A stretch of 64,000 nucleotides of DNA, taken from assembly GCA_021324735.1 (NCBI GenBank), contig JAJPIO010000016.1:82472-146471 (forward strand), given 5' to 3'. Positions 45,439-55,091 of the stretch are shown one piece after another (position 1 is the stretch's first letter; each line of letters begins with the position of its first letter). The stretch comes from Bacteroidota bacterium. GTDB taxonomy: Bacteria > Bacteroidota > Ignavibacteria > Palsa-1295. The translations under genes were made by a program, and so were the position numbers. Below the pieces are notes generated by a model, which was not told where the DNA came from, did no database searches, and worked only from the letters and a program-made list of their open reading frames with translations.

Positions 45439-46815
45439 TTAAAAAAATATGTGGGTCTGAAGCAGGGTCGTTGTTTCTGTATGATCATTTAGCAGAGTCG
45501 GATCCTCAGGCGCCGGGGCTGTTCCTCGAGCGATTCGAAACTCCGGTCTAATTTCCAGAAAACGGACCGGAAACCATTGCGCTCCAACCATGAACCGGGT
45601 CTTTATGTTCGTTTTCGTACCGTCAGCATTCTCCTCATTGTAGTTATCGAATCGAACAATAGCAGTAAGACCCTTAGTGACATCCCATGCCGTTTCGATC
45701 GCTAAGGCATGGGCAGTATCTGTATAATGCGATGGATTAGGTGAAGATGGATTTCGCACCAAAGTATGATAGATAAAATGTCCGAAGTCCGCTTCTGCAA
45801 GTATGCTAAGCGGCCCAATGTGGAGACCCCCATGTATGCCGGCAAGCATCGTCCTCGCCAGAGAATCACCTGGGATCGGGGGAAAAATGTTTACTTGTCC
45901 GTTCGAGAGATGTTCTACGGTATGAAGGTAGAGCGAGCCTCCAATCTCTGCTGAAAGTAATCGGTCCATCAGCGGACCAGTATTGACAACACCTCGAATG
46001 GAGATAGCATGTGGACCAAAAGGATCCTGCTTAAAAATGTTGGATTGCTCTCCTTCATTACCATTGAGGAAATCAGCGGTAATAAAAGCGTGATCGAATA
46101 ATTCGAGGCCCAGTTCAAAGCCCTCATCTTTGTAATCTGGTTGCCAGAACAAACCGGCAGGACCAAAGCCCGAAAGTGAAGCATTACCCCCACGCGTGTA
46201 GACTGTGTGGTCGTCGAAACGGATACCAAACGCAGGAAAAAATGCACCGGCTTTAAGATAAGCATCCGTTATGGTCGAACCGGACGCGAAAAATTCACCC
46301 GATGGATGCACGACGTGAACGATCGCATACCCTTCCCACGAGTTTGATGTTTCATCGGAAGTGATGGGATCTACTTTTACAAACGCCTGAACGGCCTGCG
46401 ATAACTGAGCGCTAATGTATATTGGCAACGCCATTTCAAGAGCGCCGTTTGCCCTTACTGTTGTGTCCGCACGAGTATGCCCAAGCGTTGCATAATTCGA
46501 AGGGAATGTTTGGTAATCGGAGAAATAGAGATACTGACTTCTAAGATCGACTCCTAATCGAATGCCTTCGCCGATATTTGCACTGAATCGAGAGGGATGA
46601 GTGCTATCCGTATGGACCGACCACATTGCAAGCCGATTCATTGCAAAGTTGTCTCCTCCTTGAGTCCGAATGCGGCCGCCGGTTGGATCGAGATGGCACC
46701 CGTTACACGTCACTTCTCCACCTCGTAAAGCAAAACGTGGCAGCGAATAAGCGTTTTTGACAATAACTAATAAAAGAGCAGTTATAAGAAATAAGGTGAC
46801 TTTCGAGCTGGACAT
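45439..46815 (-). CDS. Outer-membrane barrel-like protein with an N-terminal c-type haem motif
   Basis: 458 residues. A hydrophobic signal peptide ends near residue 24 (AYS-L). Only about a dozen residues later is Cys37-x2-Cys40-His41 in VTCNGCHLDPTGG, followed by IRTQGG; this is a c-type haem site with the HxxPxGG context seen in several outer-membrane electron-transfer families. The remaining ~400 residues are repeated amphipathic strands (GVDLRSQYLYF, SISADFLNG-like, LEIRPEFRIAR) and the last residues are THIFF, ending in Phe as barrels do. Porin-cytochrome or haem-anchored barrel of unknown use. First gene of the long operon; no cytochrome partner adjacent. Confidence 0.75.
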   Translation of the reverse strand: MSSSKVTLFLITALLLVIVKNAYSLPRFALRGGEVTCNGCHLDPTGGRIRTQGGDNFAMNRLAMWSVHTDSTHPSRFSANIGEGIRLGVDLRSQYLYFSDYQTFPSNYATLGHTRADTTVRANGALEMALPIYISAQLSQAVQAFVKVDPITSDETSNSWEGYAIVHVVHPSGEFFASGSTITDAYLKAGAFFPAFGIRFDDHTVYTRGGNASLSGFGPAGLFWQPDYKDEGFELGLELFDHAFITADFLNGNEGEQSNIFKQDPFGPHAISIRGVVNTGPLMDRLLSAEIGGSLYLHTVEHLSNGQVNIFPPIPGDSLARTMLAGIHGGLHIGPLSILAEADFGHFIYHTLVRNPSSPNPSHYTDTAHALAIETAWDVTKGLTAIVRFDNYNEENADGTKTNIKTRFMVGAQWFPVRFLEIRPEFRIARGTAPAPEDPTLLNDHTETTTLLQTHIFF

Positions 46816-46913
46816 AATGGATCGTTATGTGAGAAAAAGACAGCACAAGTGCTTCGCACATTACATTGACACAACCGGTCCGGCAATTAGGACAACTGCC
46901 GAGCTAAAAAACA

Positions 46914-47855
46914 TCAGCCTTTATTGCTGAGCTTTGAAAGACGAACTGCTTCGAGATCCCGTGCAATAGCTAATTTCAACTCTTCAAGCGAAGCAAACTT
47001 CTCCTGCGGCCGCAAATACTGCAGACATTCAACCGTTATGTTCTTTCCATATAGCTCACCTTCGAAATCGATCAATAACGCTTCGATCACTCTATCACCG
47101 TCCGTGTGAGTGGTCGGCTTATTACCGATACTAAGGGCAGACCTATAATGACGTCCATTTACGGTAGCTGTAGCAGCATAAACACCATCTGCCGGGACAA
47201 GCTTCGAAGGGTCTAACTCCAGATTAGCAGTAGGATATCCAAGCGTACGTCCAAGAGCATCCCCATGTACGACATTACCCGTAAATGAATATGGTCGTCC
47301 AAGCCATTTATTCGCATTGGCAATATCTCCAGCTTTAAGCGCAAGTCGTATTTTGCTGGAGCTTAATGATATACCATCAATAGATACTGGCTGAACTTCC
47401 TCAATCGTGACACCGAGTTCGGGTGCAAGCGTCTTGAGACGATCTGCATCCCCCTCCCTATTACGCCCGAAGGCATGATTAAATCCGACGACCATAGCCT
47501 TTGTACCGAGAGCTTTGATGATCGTATCGTTAAAAAAATCGAGATAGGAGGTTTGAGAAAATTCTCGAGTAAATTTGATTACAAGGGTTTCGTCAATCCC
47601 TTCCTTTTCGATCAATTCCAGCCGCTCATCGATCGTTGTAAGAAGTTCGACGCTTGTATTATTCTTGCGTAGTACTTCTTGCGGGTGAGGATGAAATGTA
47701 ATAAGAAGAGTCCGTTCAAGATTTAATTCCTTCTTTCGGTCCCGAAGGCGTGAAAGGATTTGCTTATGTCCCAAATGAATACCATCGTAACTACCAAGTG
47801 TAGTGGCAGTTTTTGGATTGAACGTTGCGTTCTCTAATCCCCAGGTTACTTTCAA
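46914..47855 (-). CDS. ribF: Bifunctional riboflavin kinase/FAD synthetase
   Basis: 313 residues. The N-terminal nucleotidyltransferase domain has TLGSYDGIHLGHKQIL (residues ~20-35) and the later SSSKIRLAL; the C-terminal flavokinase domain has RTLGYPTANLELD and the GVYAATATVNGRHY barrel strands. It makes FMN then FAD. Last gene of the nusA operon, 5 bp after truB, an order widely conserved in bacteria. Confidence 0.95.
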   Translation of the reverse strand: MKVTWGLENATFNPKTATTLGSYDGIHLGHKQILSRLRDRKKELNLERTLLITFHPHPQEVLRKNNTSVELLTTIDERLELIEKEGIDETLVIKFTREFSQTSYLDFFNDTIIKALGTKAMVVGFNHAFGRNREGDADRLKTLAPELGVTIEEVQPVSIDGISLSSSKIRLALKAGDIANANKWLGRPYSFTGNVVHGDALGRTLGYPTANLELDPSKLVPADGVYAATATVNGRHYRSALSIGNKPTTHTDGDRVIEALLIDFEGELYGKNITVECLQYLRPQEKFASLEELKLAIARDLEAVRLSKLSNKG

Positions 47856-47860
47856 TTTCG

Positions 47861-48643
47861 TTATTGTACGGCTTGAAATTCGGTAGCTATATGCTTAGTC
47901 AGGTTGACCGCCTCCTCCACGGAAAGCGCATCGCTAATGCTCCAATTACCAACAGACTCACGTCGAAGATCGACTAAAAGGCCGCCAGTCCCTAACGAAG
48001 CTGCAAGATCACGAACCAGACTGCGAATGTATGTTCCCTTCGATACTCGAACTCGAAAGGAAACATGCGGAAGATCGATCGACACTATCTCCACTTTATG
48101 TACAAAAATAGTACGGGATTGTAGTGTTGGCTCTTCTCCGGCACGAGCCAGCTTATAAACCGGCTTGCCTCGTTGCTTGATAGCACTAAACACTGGAGGT
48201 ACTTGTGAATGCTCCCCCGGCAAGGCTTCGATCGCTGCTCGAACGATCTCTTCTGTTAGGTGCTCTCCGCCACCAACGATCTCTATCGGCCGTTCAAGGT
48301 CGTAGCTCGGCGATGTTACACCAAACCGCATTCGAAGATCGTAGGTCTTTTCTAATCCAACAAGCGATGCGAGAGCTCTCGTTTTTCGACGTGTGCCTAA
48401 AATGAGAAGACCGGTAGCTAACGGATCAAGCGTCCCCGCATGACCACATTTAACGCGGCGAATACCCGTTACAAGACTGACAGACTTGCGAAGTCGATTT
48501 ACAATGTCGAACGATGTAACACCGTAAGGCTTATCAATGAGGACGAGCGCACCGTCTTCGCTTGCAATAGATGCTGCAAAAGCAGAGGGATTAGCAAGGG
48601 CTGCTTCACGACCTACAATGACCGGCGTATCTATCTCACTCAA
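47861..48643 (-). CDS. truB: tRNA pseudouridine(55) synthase
   Basis: 260 residues. Catalytic Asp73 is in CGHAGTLDPLATGLL; LIDKPYGVTSFDIV precedes it and GTYIRSLVRDLA follows. It modifies U55 of the T loop. The first ~30 residues (before LVLIDKPYG) are a non-conserved extension. Flanked by rbfA (13 bp) and ribF (5 bp). Confidence 0.95.
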   Translation of the reverse strand: MSEIDTPVIVGREAALANPSAFAASIASEDGALVLIDKPYGVTSFDIVNRLRKSVSLVTGIRRVKCGHAGTLDPLATGLLILGTRRKTRALASLVGLEKTYDLRMRFGVTSPSYDLERPIEIVGGGEHLTEEIVRAAIEALPGEHSQVPPVFSAIKQRGKPVYKLARAGEEPTLQSRTIFVHKVEIVSIDLPHVSFRVRVSKGTYIRSLVRDLAASLGTGGLLVDLRRESVGNWSISDALSVEEAVNLTKHIATEFQAVQ

Positions 48644-48656
48644 GGATTAATAACCA

Positions 48657-49034
48657 TTAGAGAGAATTATCAGAAGAAGCATCATGGCTTCCCCGCTCCG
48701 TGCCAATCTTCCGGAATATCTCCTCCACGCGAGCGACTTCCTCCTGCGTGTCATCGAAATAGAAATAAAGCTCCGGGACAAATCGAAGCCGAACCTGTTT
48801 AGCGACTGAAGCACGTAGATGTGGTGTCTCTGCCTTCACACGTTCCAGCACCATTTCAGCACGCTGCGAGCCACCCAATAAACTGATGTAGACGCGTCCG
48901 CTCCTAAGATCGGGCGCCATGCGCACTTTTGTCACCGTAATAAGACCATCGGTGAGATCGCTGAAGTCTGTTTGAAATGCGTGGGCCAACGCTTGTTGTA
49001 CTTCGCCGGCCACACGCTCTGTTCGAATTGACAT
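48657..49034 (-). CDS. rbfA: Ribosome-binding factor A
   Basis: 125 residues, small KH-like protein needed for 16S 5'-end maturation and cold growth. RTERVAGEVQQALAHAF at the N terminus, TVTKVRMAPDLRSGRVYISL in the middle and LRFVPELYFYFDD near the end are diagnostic. Lies 32 bp after infB. Confidence 0.94.
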   Translation of the reverse strand: MSIRTERVAGEVQQALAHAFQTDFSDLTDGLITVTKVRMAPDLRSGRVYISLLGGSQRAEMVLERVKAETPHLRASVAKQVRLRFVPELYFYFDDTQEEVARVEEIFRKIGTERGSHDASSDNSL

Positions 49035-49066
49035 GGATGCTCCTTCTGAAGGACAATCAGTTGCTA

Positions 49067-51895
49067 CTACCGTGCCGGAGTCGCTTTCTCCAACTTGCGC
49101 TTGACCTCGACGATCTTATAGGCTTCGATCACGTCTCCAACTTTGAGGTCGTTGAAGTTTTCCAAGCCGATACCGCACTCGTAGCCAGAGTCCACTTCGC
49201 GAACGTCATCCTTGAAGCGGCGTAGCGATGCAAGTCCGCCATTAAACACCTCGATACCATCTCGAAGGAGACGTACTTTATTATTACGAACGATCTTACC
49301 GTCCTGCACATAGCAGCCAGCGATCGTACCGATCTTTGGCACTTTGAACGTCTCTCGTACCTCGACCGTGGCCGTAACCTCTTCTTTCTCTTCTGGAGCC
49401 AGCAAACCTTCCAATGCATCCCGGACATCGTTAATACAGTCGTAAATAACGCTGTAAAGTCTGATTTCCACATGCTCTAATGCTGCCAACTTACGTGCAT
49501 CGAGGTTCGGACGAACGTGGAAACCGAGAATGATAGCGCCAGATGCCGCTGCAAGACTTACATCATTCTCAGTGATCGCTCCAACGGCACGATGCACCAT
49601 TTCGACCTGAACCTCCGGTGTCGAAAGTCGGAGCAAGGCGTCAGCAAGAGCTTCGACAGAGCCATCCACGTCACCTTTAAGAATGAGTCGAAGATGCTGC
49701 ACGCCACCCAACTTGATCTGAGCACTGATATCATCGAGGGTGATAAAGCGGACCTGCTTAAAGTCTTGTTCGCGCTTTAATTGTTGTCGGCGTGTTGAAA
49801 TTTCCTTCGCTTGCGAATCCGATTCCAGGACAATAAATTGGTCACCTGCTTGCGGAATACCGTCAAACCCAAGTATTTGCACTGGTGCCGATGGTCCAGC
49901 CTCGTCAACCTTATTCCCTCGCTCGTCGAACATTGCACGAACGCGACCGGAGTATACGCCTGCCAGGAATGGATCTCCAAGACGCAAGGTGCCTTTTTGC
50001 ACAAGAACTGTTGCCTGAATACCTCGGCCACGATCGACCTCAGCCTCGATGATGACTCCACGAGCCATACGATCCGCATTGGCCTTCAGATCGAGAATTT
50101 CAGCTTCAAGGGCAATACGCTCAAGCAGGGTGTCGATATTCTTTCCTGTTTTAGCAGAAACTTCGACACAGCCATACTTACCACCCCATTCTTCCACGAG
50201 AATGTTGCGATCGGCAAGCTGTTGACGAACACGATCCGGATTTGCTTCGGGGCGATCGACTTTGTTTAATGCAATGATGATCGGTACACCGGCAGCCTGC
50301 GCGTGAGCAATAGCTTCCCAAGTCTGTGGCATAACGTTATCATCGGCTGCAATAACAACTACGACAATGTCCGTCACCTGAGCACCGCGAGCACGCATCG
50401 CTGTAAACGCTTCGTGGCCCGGTGTATCTAAGAATGTGATCCTACGCCCTTCAGCAGTCTTCACTTCATAGGCACCAATGTGCTGGGTAATACCTCCGGA
50501 TTCACCAGAGACCACATTTGTCTTTCGTATGTAGTCGAGAAGCGATGTTTTACCATGGTCGACATGACCCATGATCGTAACGACCGGCGCACGCGACTGA
50601 AGAGTCTCGGGATCATCCGGTTCATCTTCAAGGGCGTCGGTAGTGAATTCTTCCTGGAATTCAACAGCGTAGCCGAATTCGTCGGCCACCAATTGGATCG
50701 TATCTTTCTCGAGGCGCTGATTGATCGAGACCATAAGCCCCAGGGCAATGCACTTAGAGATAATGTCACCAACATTGACATTCATCAGGTTGGCAAGTTC
50801 ATTCGCAGTAAGGAATTCCGTCGCGCGGATAACCGATTTCTCGCGCTCGACTTCCTCTGCTGTCCGGCGCTCAGCCTCCTCCGCACGTTCAGTTCGACGC
50901 TGACGGCGTGCCTTTGCACGTCGAGCCATCGTACCCGACTCTTCAATGCCCGCTAACGTCCTGCGAACGGCATCCTTAACTTCCTTGGCATCGACTACTC
51001 GTTCTTTAGAACCACGCTTTCTACGAAGCTCCGGACCGGCTTCGCCCGGTGGCTTTGGCGTCCGATCATGCTTCGCCACCAGGCCTTGAATTCTATTTTT
51101 AAGCTTACCATCACCGCCGCCTTGTTGGCGCGTCTCTCCGCCACCACCCGCTGGCTTTAAAGGCTCGAGATCGATCTTGCCCTTGATCTTAAGACCAGGT
51201 AGTGAAACACGTAGATCGACTGGCTCGCCTGTGGCGATCGTAGTGCGGCGACGGCGTTTACGGCGAAGACCAGCCGGGCCTTCGTGGTCGTTCTCTGTTC
51301 CACCCTGAGGAATCACCTCGGCGGGAGCACTTGGAGGAGCTTGCTCTACTGGCGGTTCTTCCGCGACGATAGGTTGTTCGACAACCGGCTCCTCTTGCTC
51401 GACCGGAGGCTCTTCAACCGGAGCAACAGGTTCAACCTCAACCGGTGCAACGGCTGCGGCCGCAAGGTCAACTTCCAACGGAACAAGCTCCGGCTCTTCA
51501 GTGAAGACTGGAATTTCCACGGGCTCCGGTACAGGAGCACCCGCTAACGGCGCTGCTGGAACTTCGGCAGGCTTTTGCTCTTCGGCCCGAAGCTCGGGAT
51601 GATCTTCTAAGAACTCTTCACGGTTCTTTGCCCGCTTTTCCTTAAAGGCGGCAACCTTTTTCTGCCGTTTTTCGGCAACATCTTTTTCCTTGCCGAATTG
51701 CTTCATGACGAGATCGAGCGCTTCCGGCTCGACTTTCGACATGATCGACTTAACGGATTTAAATCCCTTCTTTTGGAGAAACTCAATCAGCGTCTCATGC
51801 GAGACGTTAATCTCGGTCGCAAGGTTACGGACCGTTATTTTTTTTGCTCCGGACGAACTATCCGCCGAAGCCATCATCGTGTCGGTTTCTGTCAT
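49067..51895 (-). CDS. infB: Translation initiation factor IF-2
   Basis: 942 residues. Two IF2_N-type helical domains (about 18-70 and 355-410) flank a long Pro/Glu/Val-rich then Arg/Lys-rich linker (about 90-350). The GTPase core has G1 [15 protein letters not shown]3 [12 protein letters not shown] and G4 NKVD, followed by the domain II/III barrels and the C-terminal fMet-tRNA-binding C2 domain. The start is supported by AAAGGAG seven nt upstream. A structured 220-nt leader separates it from nusA. Confidence 0.97.
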   Translation of the reverse strand: MTETDTMMASADSSSGAKKITVRNLATEINVSHETLIEFLQKKGFKSVKSIMSKVEPEALDLVMKQFGKEKDVAEKRQKKVAAFKEKRAKNREEFLEDHPELRAEEQKPAEVPAAPLAGAPVPEPVEIPVFTEEPELVPLEVDLAAAAVAPVEVEPVAPVEEPPVEQEEPVVEQPIVAEEPPVEQAPPSAPAEVIPQGGTENDHEGPAGLRRKRRRRTTIATGEPVDLRVSLPGLKIKGKIDLEPLKPAGGGGETRQQGGGDGKLKNRIQGLVAKHDRTPKPPGEAGPELRRKRGSKERVVDAKEVKDAVRRTLAGIEESGTMARRAKARRQRRTERAEEAERRTAEEVEREKSVIRATEFLTANELANLMNVNVGDIISKCIALGLMVSINQRLEKDTIQLVADEFGYAVEFQEEFTTDALEDEPDDPETLQSRAPVVTIMGHVDHGKTSLLDYIRKTNVVSGESGGITQHIGAYEVKTAEGRRITFLDTPGHEAFTAMRARGAQVTDIVVVVIAADDNVMPQTWEAIAHAQAAGVPIIIALNKVDRPEANPDRVRQQLADRNILVEEWGGKYGCVEVSAKTGKNIDTLLERIALEAEILDLKANADRMARGVIIEAEVDRGRGIQATVLVQKGTLRLGDPFLAGVYSGRVRAMFDERGNKVDEAGPSAPVQILGFDGIPQAGDQFIVLESDSQAKEISTRRQQLKREQDFKQVRFITLDDISAQIKLGGVQHLRLILKGDVDGSVEALADALLRLSTPEVQVEMVHRAVGAITENDVSLAAASGAIILGFHVRPNLDARKLAALEHVEIRLYSVIYDCINDVRDALEGLLAPEEKEEVTATVEVRETFKVPKIGTIAGCYVQDGKIVRNNKVRLLRDGIEVFNGGLASLRRFKDDVREVDSGYECGIGLENFNDLKVGDVIEAYKIVEVKRKLEKATPAR

Positions 51896-51902
51896 TATAC
51901 TC

Positions 51903-51988
51903 CTTTAAGCGTTCGCTCGCAAAACGCACACGCGCTCCGAGCCTTACGCTCTGCGATGAATGGTCGAAACCGTTAGCCCATTCATCGC
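51903..51988 (-). promoter_or_regulatory. Hairpins in the leader between nusA and infB
   Basis: GCGATGAATGG (51953-51963) pairs perfectly with CCATTCATCGC (51978-51988) around 14 nt. Closer to infB, GCGTT/AACGC brackets a short loop right before the AAAGGAG ribosome site. Neither stem has a T tract. They suggest post-transcriptional control or RNase processing of infB; ylxR, which usually sits here, is absent. Confidence 0.45.
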
Positions 51989-52115
51989 GGGGATGTTACT
52001 ACCCCAGAGTTAGAATGAGCTAACCCATCTCGACAGTGAGCGGATTTCCTCGATCAAGCGTCCTGAGGCTCCGCGACCAACCGGCTCGACCATGCCGGCT
52101 CATCTTTGTACTGTC

Positions 52116-53534
52116 TTAGCCATTGTTTTCACTATGCTGGGCAGCATCCGATGAAGCCATAGCTTCCTCTGAAACTGCCGTTTCTTCAACTTCTTGAACC
52201 TCGGCACCATCTTGCCCAAGTCTATCGGCCGTTTGGCCAGGGCGTAACGTCGTAAGCGATACACCGGCTTTCTCGGCCGTGCTTTCCAGCAATTCATCCG
52301 CCTGAGCAAACTCACGCTCCAGTAATTGACGGATCTGCTCGAGCCGATCGGTAGTCATACCGGGAATGCGAAGCAATGCTTCTCGAGGCGCCGAAAGGAA
52401 TTCCTTTGCGGTATCAATACGAGCACGGATAAGCTCTGTATATAGATCGAGACCGATCTCTTCGCGGAAGTCGATGAGCTCAATATCTTCTTCATCGCGC
52501 GCTTCTTTGACAAGATTGATCTGATAGCCGGTCAACCGTGAAGCGAGCCGAACGTTCTGCCCTTGCTTACCGATTGCGAGCGATACCTGATCGTCACTGA
52601 CAAGAACAGTTGCTGTCTTATTTTCCTCGTTCAGCTCGACTTCCAGCAACTTAGCCGGCGAAAGCGCTCTGCCCAAAAATTGGACCGGGTCCGGTGACCA
52701 GGGTATAATATCAATATTCTCGTTCGCTAATTCACGTACGATAGAGTGAATTCGAACGCCCTTCATACCGACGCATGCACCGACCGGATCGACACGATCA
52801 TCGGTCGTTTCTACTGCAACTTTCGCACGTTCACCTGGCTCACGAGCAACCCCCTTGATAAGGATGATGCCGTCATAAATTTCAGGAATTTCGATCTCCA
52901 TCAAACGCTCGAGGAAGCGAGGATCGGAACGTGAAAGAACGACCACCGGCGTAGCCGTAGGGCCACCACGGCGCACTTCTTTTACGATAGCGCGGATCGT
53001 ATCACCTTTGCGCCACCGCTCACGCATGATCTGCTCGGCCTTTGGCAGCAACAGCTCTCGGCGGTTGTGGATCACAAAGAGATCACCGTGACGAATCTGG
53101 TATACCTCACCGACGATGATCTCTCCAACGAGTTGATTATACTCGTTATAAACATTATCTTTTTCGATCTCGCGGATTCGCTGGTTGAGATTTTGTTTGG
53201 CCGTTACAATGAGCCGGCGACCAAAATCTTTACCCATGTTGATGATCTCAACGTACTCGTCACCAACTTCAAGCTCTTCCCCGGAGCGTTCGAGTGCTTC
53301 CTGAGGGCTTATCTCTGTGGCAGGATTCTGGACTTCCCCAACTACCGTCTTTTCGAGATAGATCTCGATATCGCCCTTATCCATATTCATGACGAGGTCG
53401 AACTTTGCATCCATGCCGTATTTTTTACGGATCATCATGGCAAAGGTCTCCTCGATCACGGACATCAGGATGTCCCGGTCGATTCCTTTCTCGCGGACCA
53501 TATCCGCGAATGATTCAACGATTAATGGGTTCAC
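52116..53534 (-). CDS. nusA: Transcription termination/antitermination factor NusA
   Basis: 472 residues: N-terminal RNA-polymerase-binding domain (MNPLIVESFADMV to about 130), S1 domain (about 135-205; VYQIRHGDLFVIHNRRELL), KH1 (GACVGMKGVRIHSIVREL) and KH2 (SLAIGKQGQNVRLASRLTG), then a helix-hairpin-helix-like tail (LLRIPGMTTDRLEQIRQLL) and a short acidic C terminus. GTG start at 53534. rimP is not upstream. First gene of the translation operon. Confidence 0.96.
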   Translation of the reverse strand: MNPLIVESFADMVREKGIDRDILMSVIEETFAMMIRKKYGMDAKFDLVMNMDKGDIEIYLEKTVVGEVQNPATEISPQEALERSGEELEVGDEYVEIINMGKDFGRRLIVTAKQNLNQRIREIEKDNVYNEYNQLVGEIIVGEVYQIRHGDLFVIHNRRELLLPKAEQIMRERWRKGDTIRAIVKEVRRGGPTATPVVVLSRSDPRFLERLMEIEIPEIYDGIILIKGVAREPGERAKVAVETTDDRVDPVGACVGMKGVRIHSIVRELANENIDIIPWSPDPVQFLGRALSPAKLLEVELNEENKTATVLVSDDQVSLAIGKQGQNVRLASRLTGYQINLVKEARDEEDIELIDFREEIGLDLYTELIRARIDTAKEFLSAPREALLRIPGMTTDRLEQIRQLLEREFAQADELLESTAEKAGVSLTTLRPGQTADRLGQDGAEVQEVEETAVSEEAMASSDAAQHSENNG

Positions 53535-53591
53535 AGTCTCTCTTCTTCCTACTCTACGACTTCCGAGCCGCCGCTCCTAACACGGAAAACG

Positions 53592-53614
53592 TCCGCAAAT
53601 TCCTTATTTGCGGA
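53592..53614 (-). promoter_or_regulatory. Perfect hairpin in the nusA leader
   Basis: TCCGCAAAT-TCCTT-ATTTGCGGA, 9 bp, about 60 nt before the nusA GTG; followed on the minus strand by CGTTTTCC. A weak terminator or attenuator. Confidence 0.4.
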
Positions 53615-53650
53615 ATCCGGCCCTCAATCGCCATTATTAATTCGTAATAT

Positions 53651-53718
53651 CCAAATAAAAAGCCCGACTCCCTTAGATGAACTGGCTTGAAGGAGCCGTC
53701 ATGCTGCCGGAAGCGGGC
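53651..53718 (-). terminator. Multi-stem terminator-like element between dinB and nusA
   Basis: On the minus strand GCCCG (from 53718) closes with CGGGC and is followed at once by TTTTTATTTGG. Inside it are further pairings (CTCCTT/AAGGGAG and GGCT/AGCC alternatives). It ends dinB transcription; the unusually large, branched interior leaves room for an attenuator acting on nusA. Confidence 0.55.
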
Positions 53719-53742
53719 GTATGGTTCGGGTAAGCAACACCC

Positions 53743-55023
53743 TCACGAAGAGGAAGATTTCAGCTTGGAATTGCGGCCTTTTTGCTCGGGTTTGTGTGTT
53801 TTTTCGATGCTCGCCGTCGAAAATGAAAGCCCCGCCTGTGAAAGTCGGTAGCTATGGTGCAAATCGAAAGTCCGAGCCGTAGAGATGATACGGCTCCCAA
53901 ACTTCTCTCGAATATTACTAAGGGTTCTTGATATGGCCTCTTTCTTTTCGGCCTCATCCATAAAGAGCTCTTCCTGGTCGGTCGCAGGCTGAAAATCAAA
54001 AAGGCTCACTCCCACAAAGGTGACTCGGGGACGAGAATGAACTCGCCACACTTCCCGGATCTTATCGGAAACGATCGGCAGGAGAAGTTGCTCGGATTGT
54101 ACCGCATGCTTAAGATGGATAGCTCGACCATCCGAACGTCCATCTGCAAACCGCATATATATCGATGCCCCTCGAGCTTTCATACCGCTTGCACGCAACC
54201 GCCATAAGCAACGCTCTGCAATATAGAGCAAGAGCGATTCAATATATTCCTTATCTGATGTAGTTTTTTGCAGCGTACTTTGATGTGAAATCGACTTTGC
54301 CGCACCACGTTTGGTCAATGGGCGATCATCCCGGCCCCGAACCATATTCCAGAGAAAATCACCATGGACCTGCCCGAAGGTATTGTGCAACTGGCCGATA
54401 GTTAGCCGAAGTATGTCACCACAGGTTTGGACTCCCATCTCGGTAAGTTTCCTTTCGGTCGCATACCCGATTCCTGGTACCACTTTAATTGGCAGCGGTG
54501 CGATCCATTCCGCTTCGCCGCCAAAAGGGACCAACGTTATTCCATGTGGCTTTTTAAAATCACTTCCTATCTTGGCAAACACTTTTCCCGATGAGACTCC
54601 AATAGAAGCGCCGAGTTGTAATTCACTATCGATTGCAGCCTGAATGACCTCAGCGGCGCTTTTAGGATCACTGCGCCAGCGGGGCGAATGCGTTAGCTCG
54701 AAAAAGGACTCGTCAAGACTTAGCGGCTCAACATCGGGAGTAAATCGATAAATAATACGAAGTATCTTTTCCGAAGCCTCTTGGTAGAGATCGTAATTGG
54801 CTCGGACAACGACAGCGTGGGGATAAAGCCGCACTGCTTCCTGCGTGCTCATGCCAGTTTTTACCCCTAATTTGCGCGCAATGTAATTACAGGAAGCGAC
54901 AGCCCCACGGCCAACCGGCCCCGCCGCTACCAGCACTGGCTTGCCCTCAAGGCTCGGATCGTTCTTTTCCTCGACCGAGGCAAAGAACGCATCCATATCC
55001 AAATGACATACAATACGTTGCAT
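53743..55023 (-). CDS. dinB: DNA polymerase IV
   Basis: Y-family translesion polymerase, 426 residues from the chosen start MQRIVCHLDMDAFF. Catalytic residues: Asp in LDMDAFFASVEE, and SLDES near residue 105. GIGYATERKLTEMGV is the thumb HhH, and the little-finger domain runs about 245-360. The open frame begins at 55038 (MMGTS), but the promoter element at 55047-55054 would then leave only a few leader bases, so the ATG at 55023 fits better. Tail is basic (PEQKGRNSKLKS) and may reach the clamp. Confidence 0.93.
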   Translation of the reverse strand: MQRIVCHLDMDAFFASVEEKNDPSLEGKPVLVAAGPVGRGAVASCNYIARKLGVKTGMSTQEAVRLYPHAVVVRANYDLYQEASEKILRIIYRFTPDVEPLSLDESFFELTHSPRWRSDPKSAAEVIQAAIDSELQLGASIGVSSGKVFAKIGSDFKKPHGITLVPFGGEAEWIAPLPIKVVPGIGYATERKLTEMGVQTCGDILRLTIGQLHNTFGQVHGDFLWNMVRGRDDRPLTKRGAAKSISHQSTLQKTTSDKEYIESLLLYIAERCLWRLRASGMKARGASIYMRFADGRSDGRAIHLKHAVQSEQLLLPIVSDKIREVWRVHSRPRVTFVGVSLFDFQPATDQEELFMDEAEKKEAISRTLSNIREKFGSRIISTARTFDLHHSYRLSQAGLSFSTASIEKTHKPEQKGRNSKLKSSSS

Positions 55024-55046
55024 GGAGGTGCCCATCATTTAGGTAT

Positions 55047-55054
55047 CAAAGATA
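55047..55054 (-). promoter_or_regulatory. TAnnTTTG promoter element of dinB
   Basis: Minus strand TATCTTTG, exact -7 match, 24 bp before the preferred dinB ATG. No LexA-type palindrome could be recognised around it. Confidence 0.5.
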
Positions 55055-55091
55055 GCACCATTTTCAGTCGCCTGTTAGTTTTTCATATTCT

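Noticed and set aside
47475..47672. Plus-strand small frame inside ribF
   Set aside because: Antisense shadow without start signal or recognisable protein features.
52010..52093. Remnant ylxR gene
   Set aside because: The short frame has GRGAS but lacks the CVxCR motif and other YlxR features; reported only as a leader frame.
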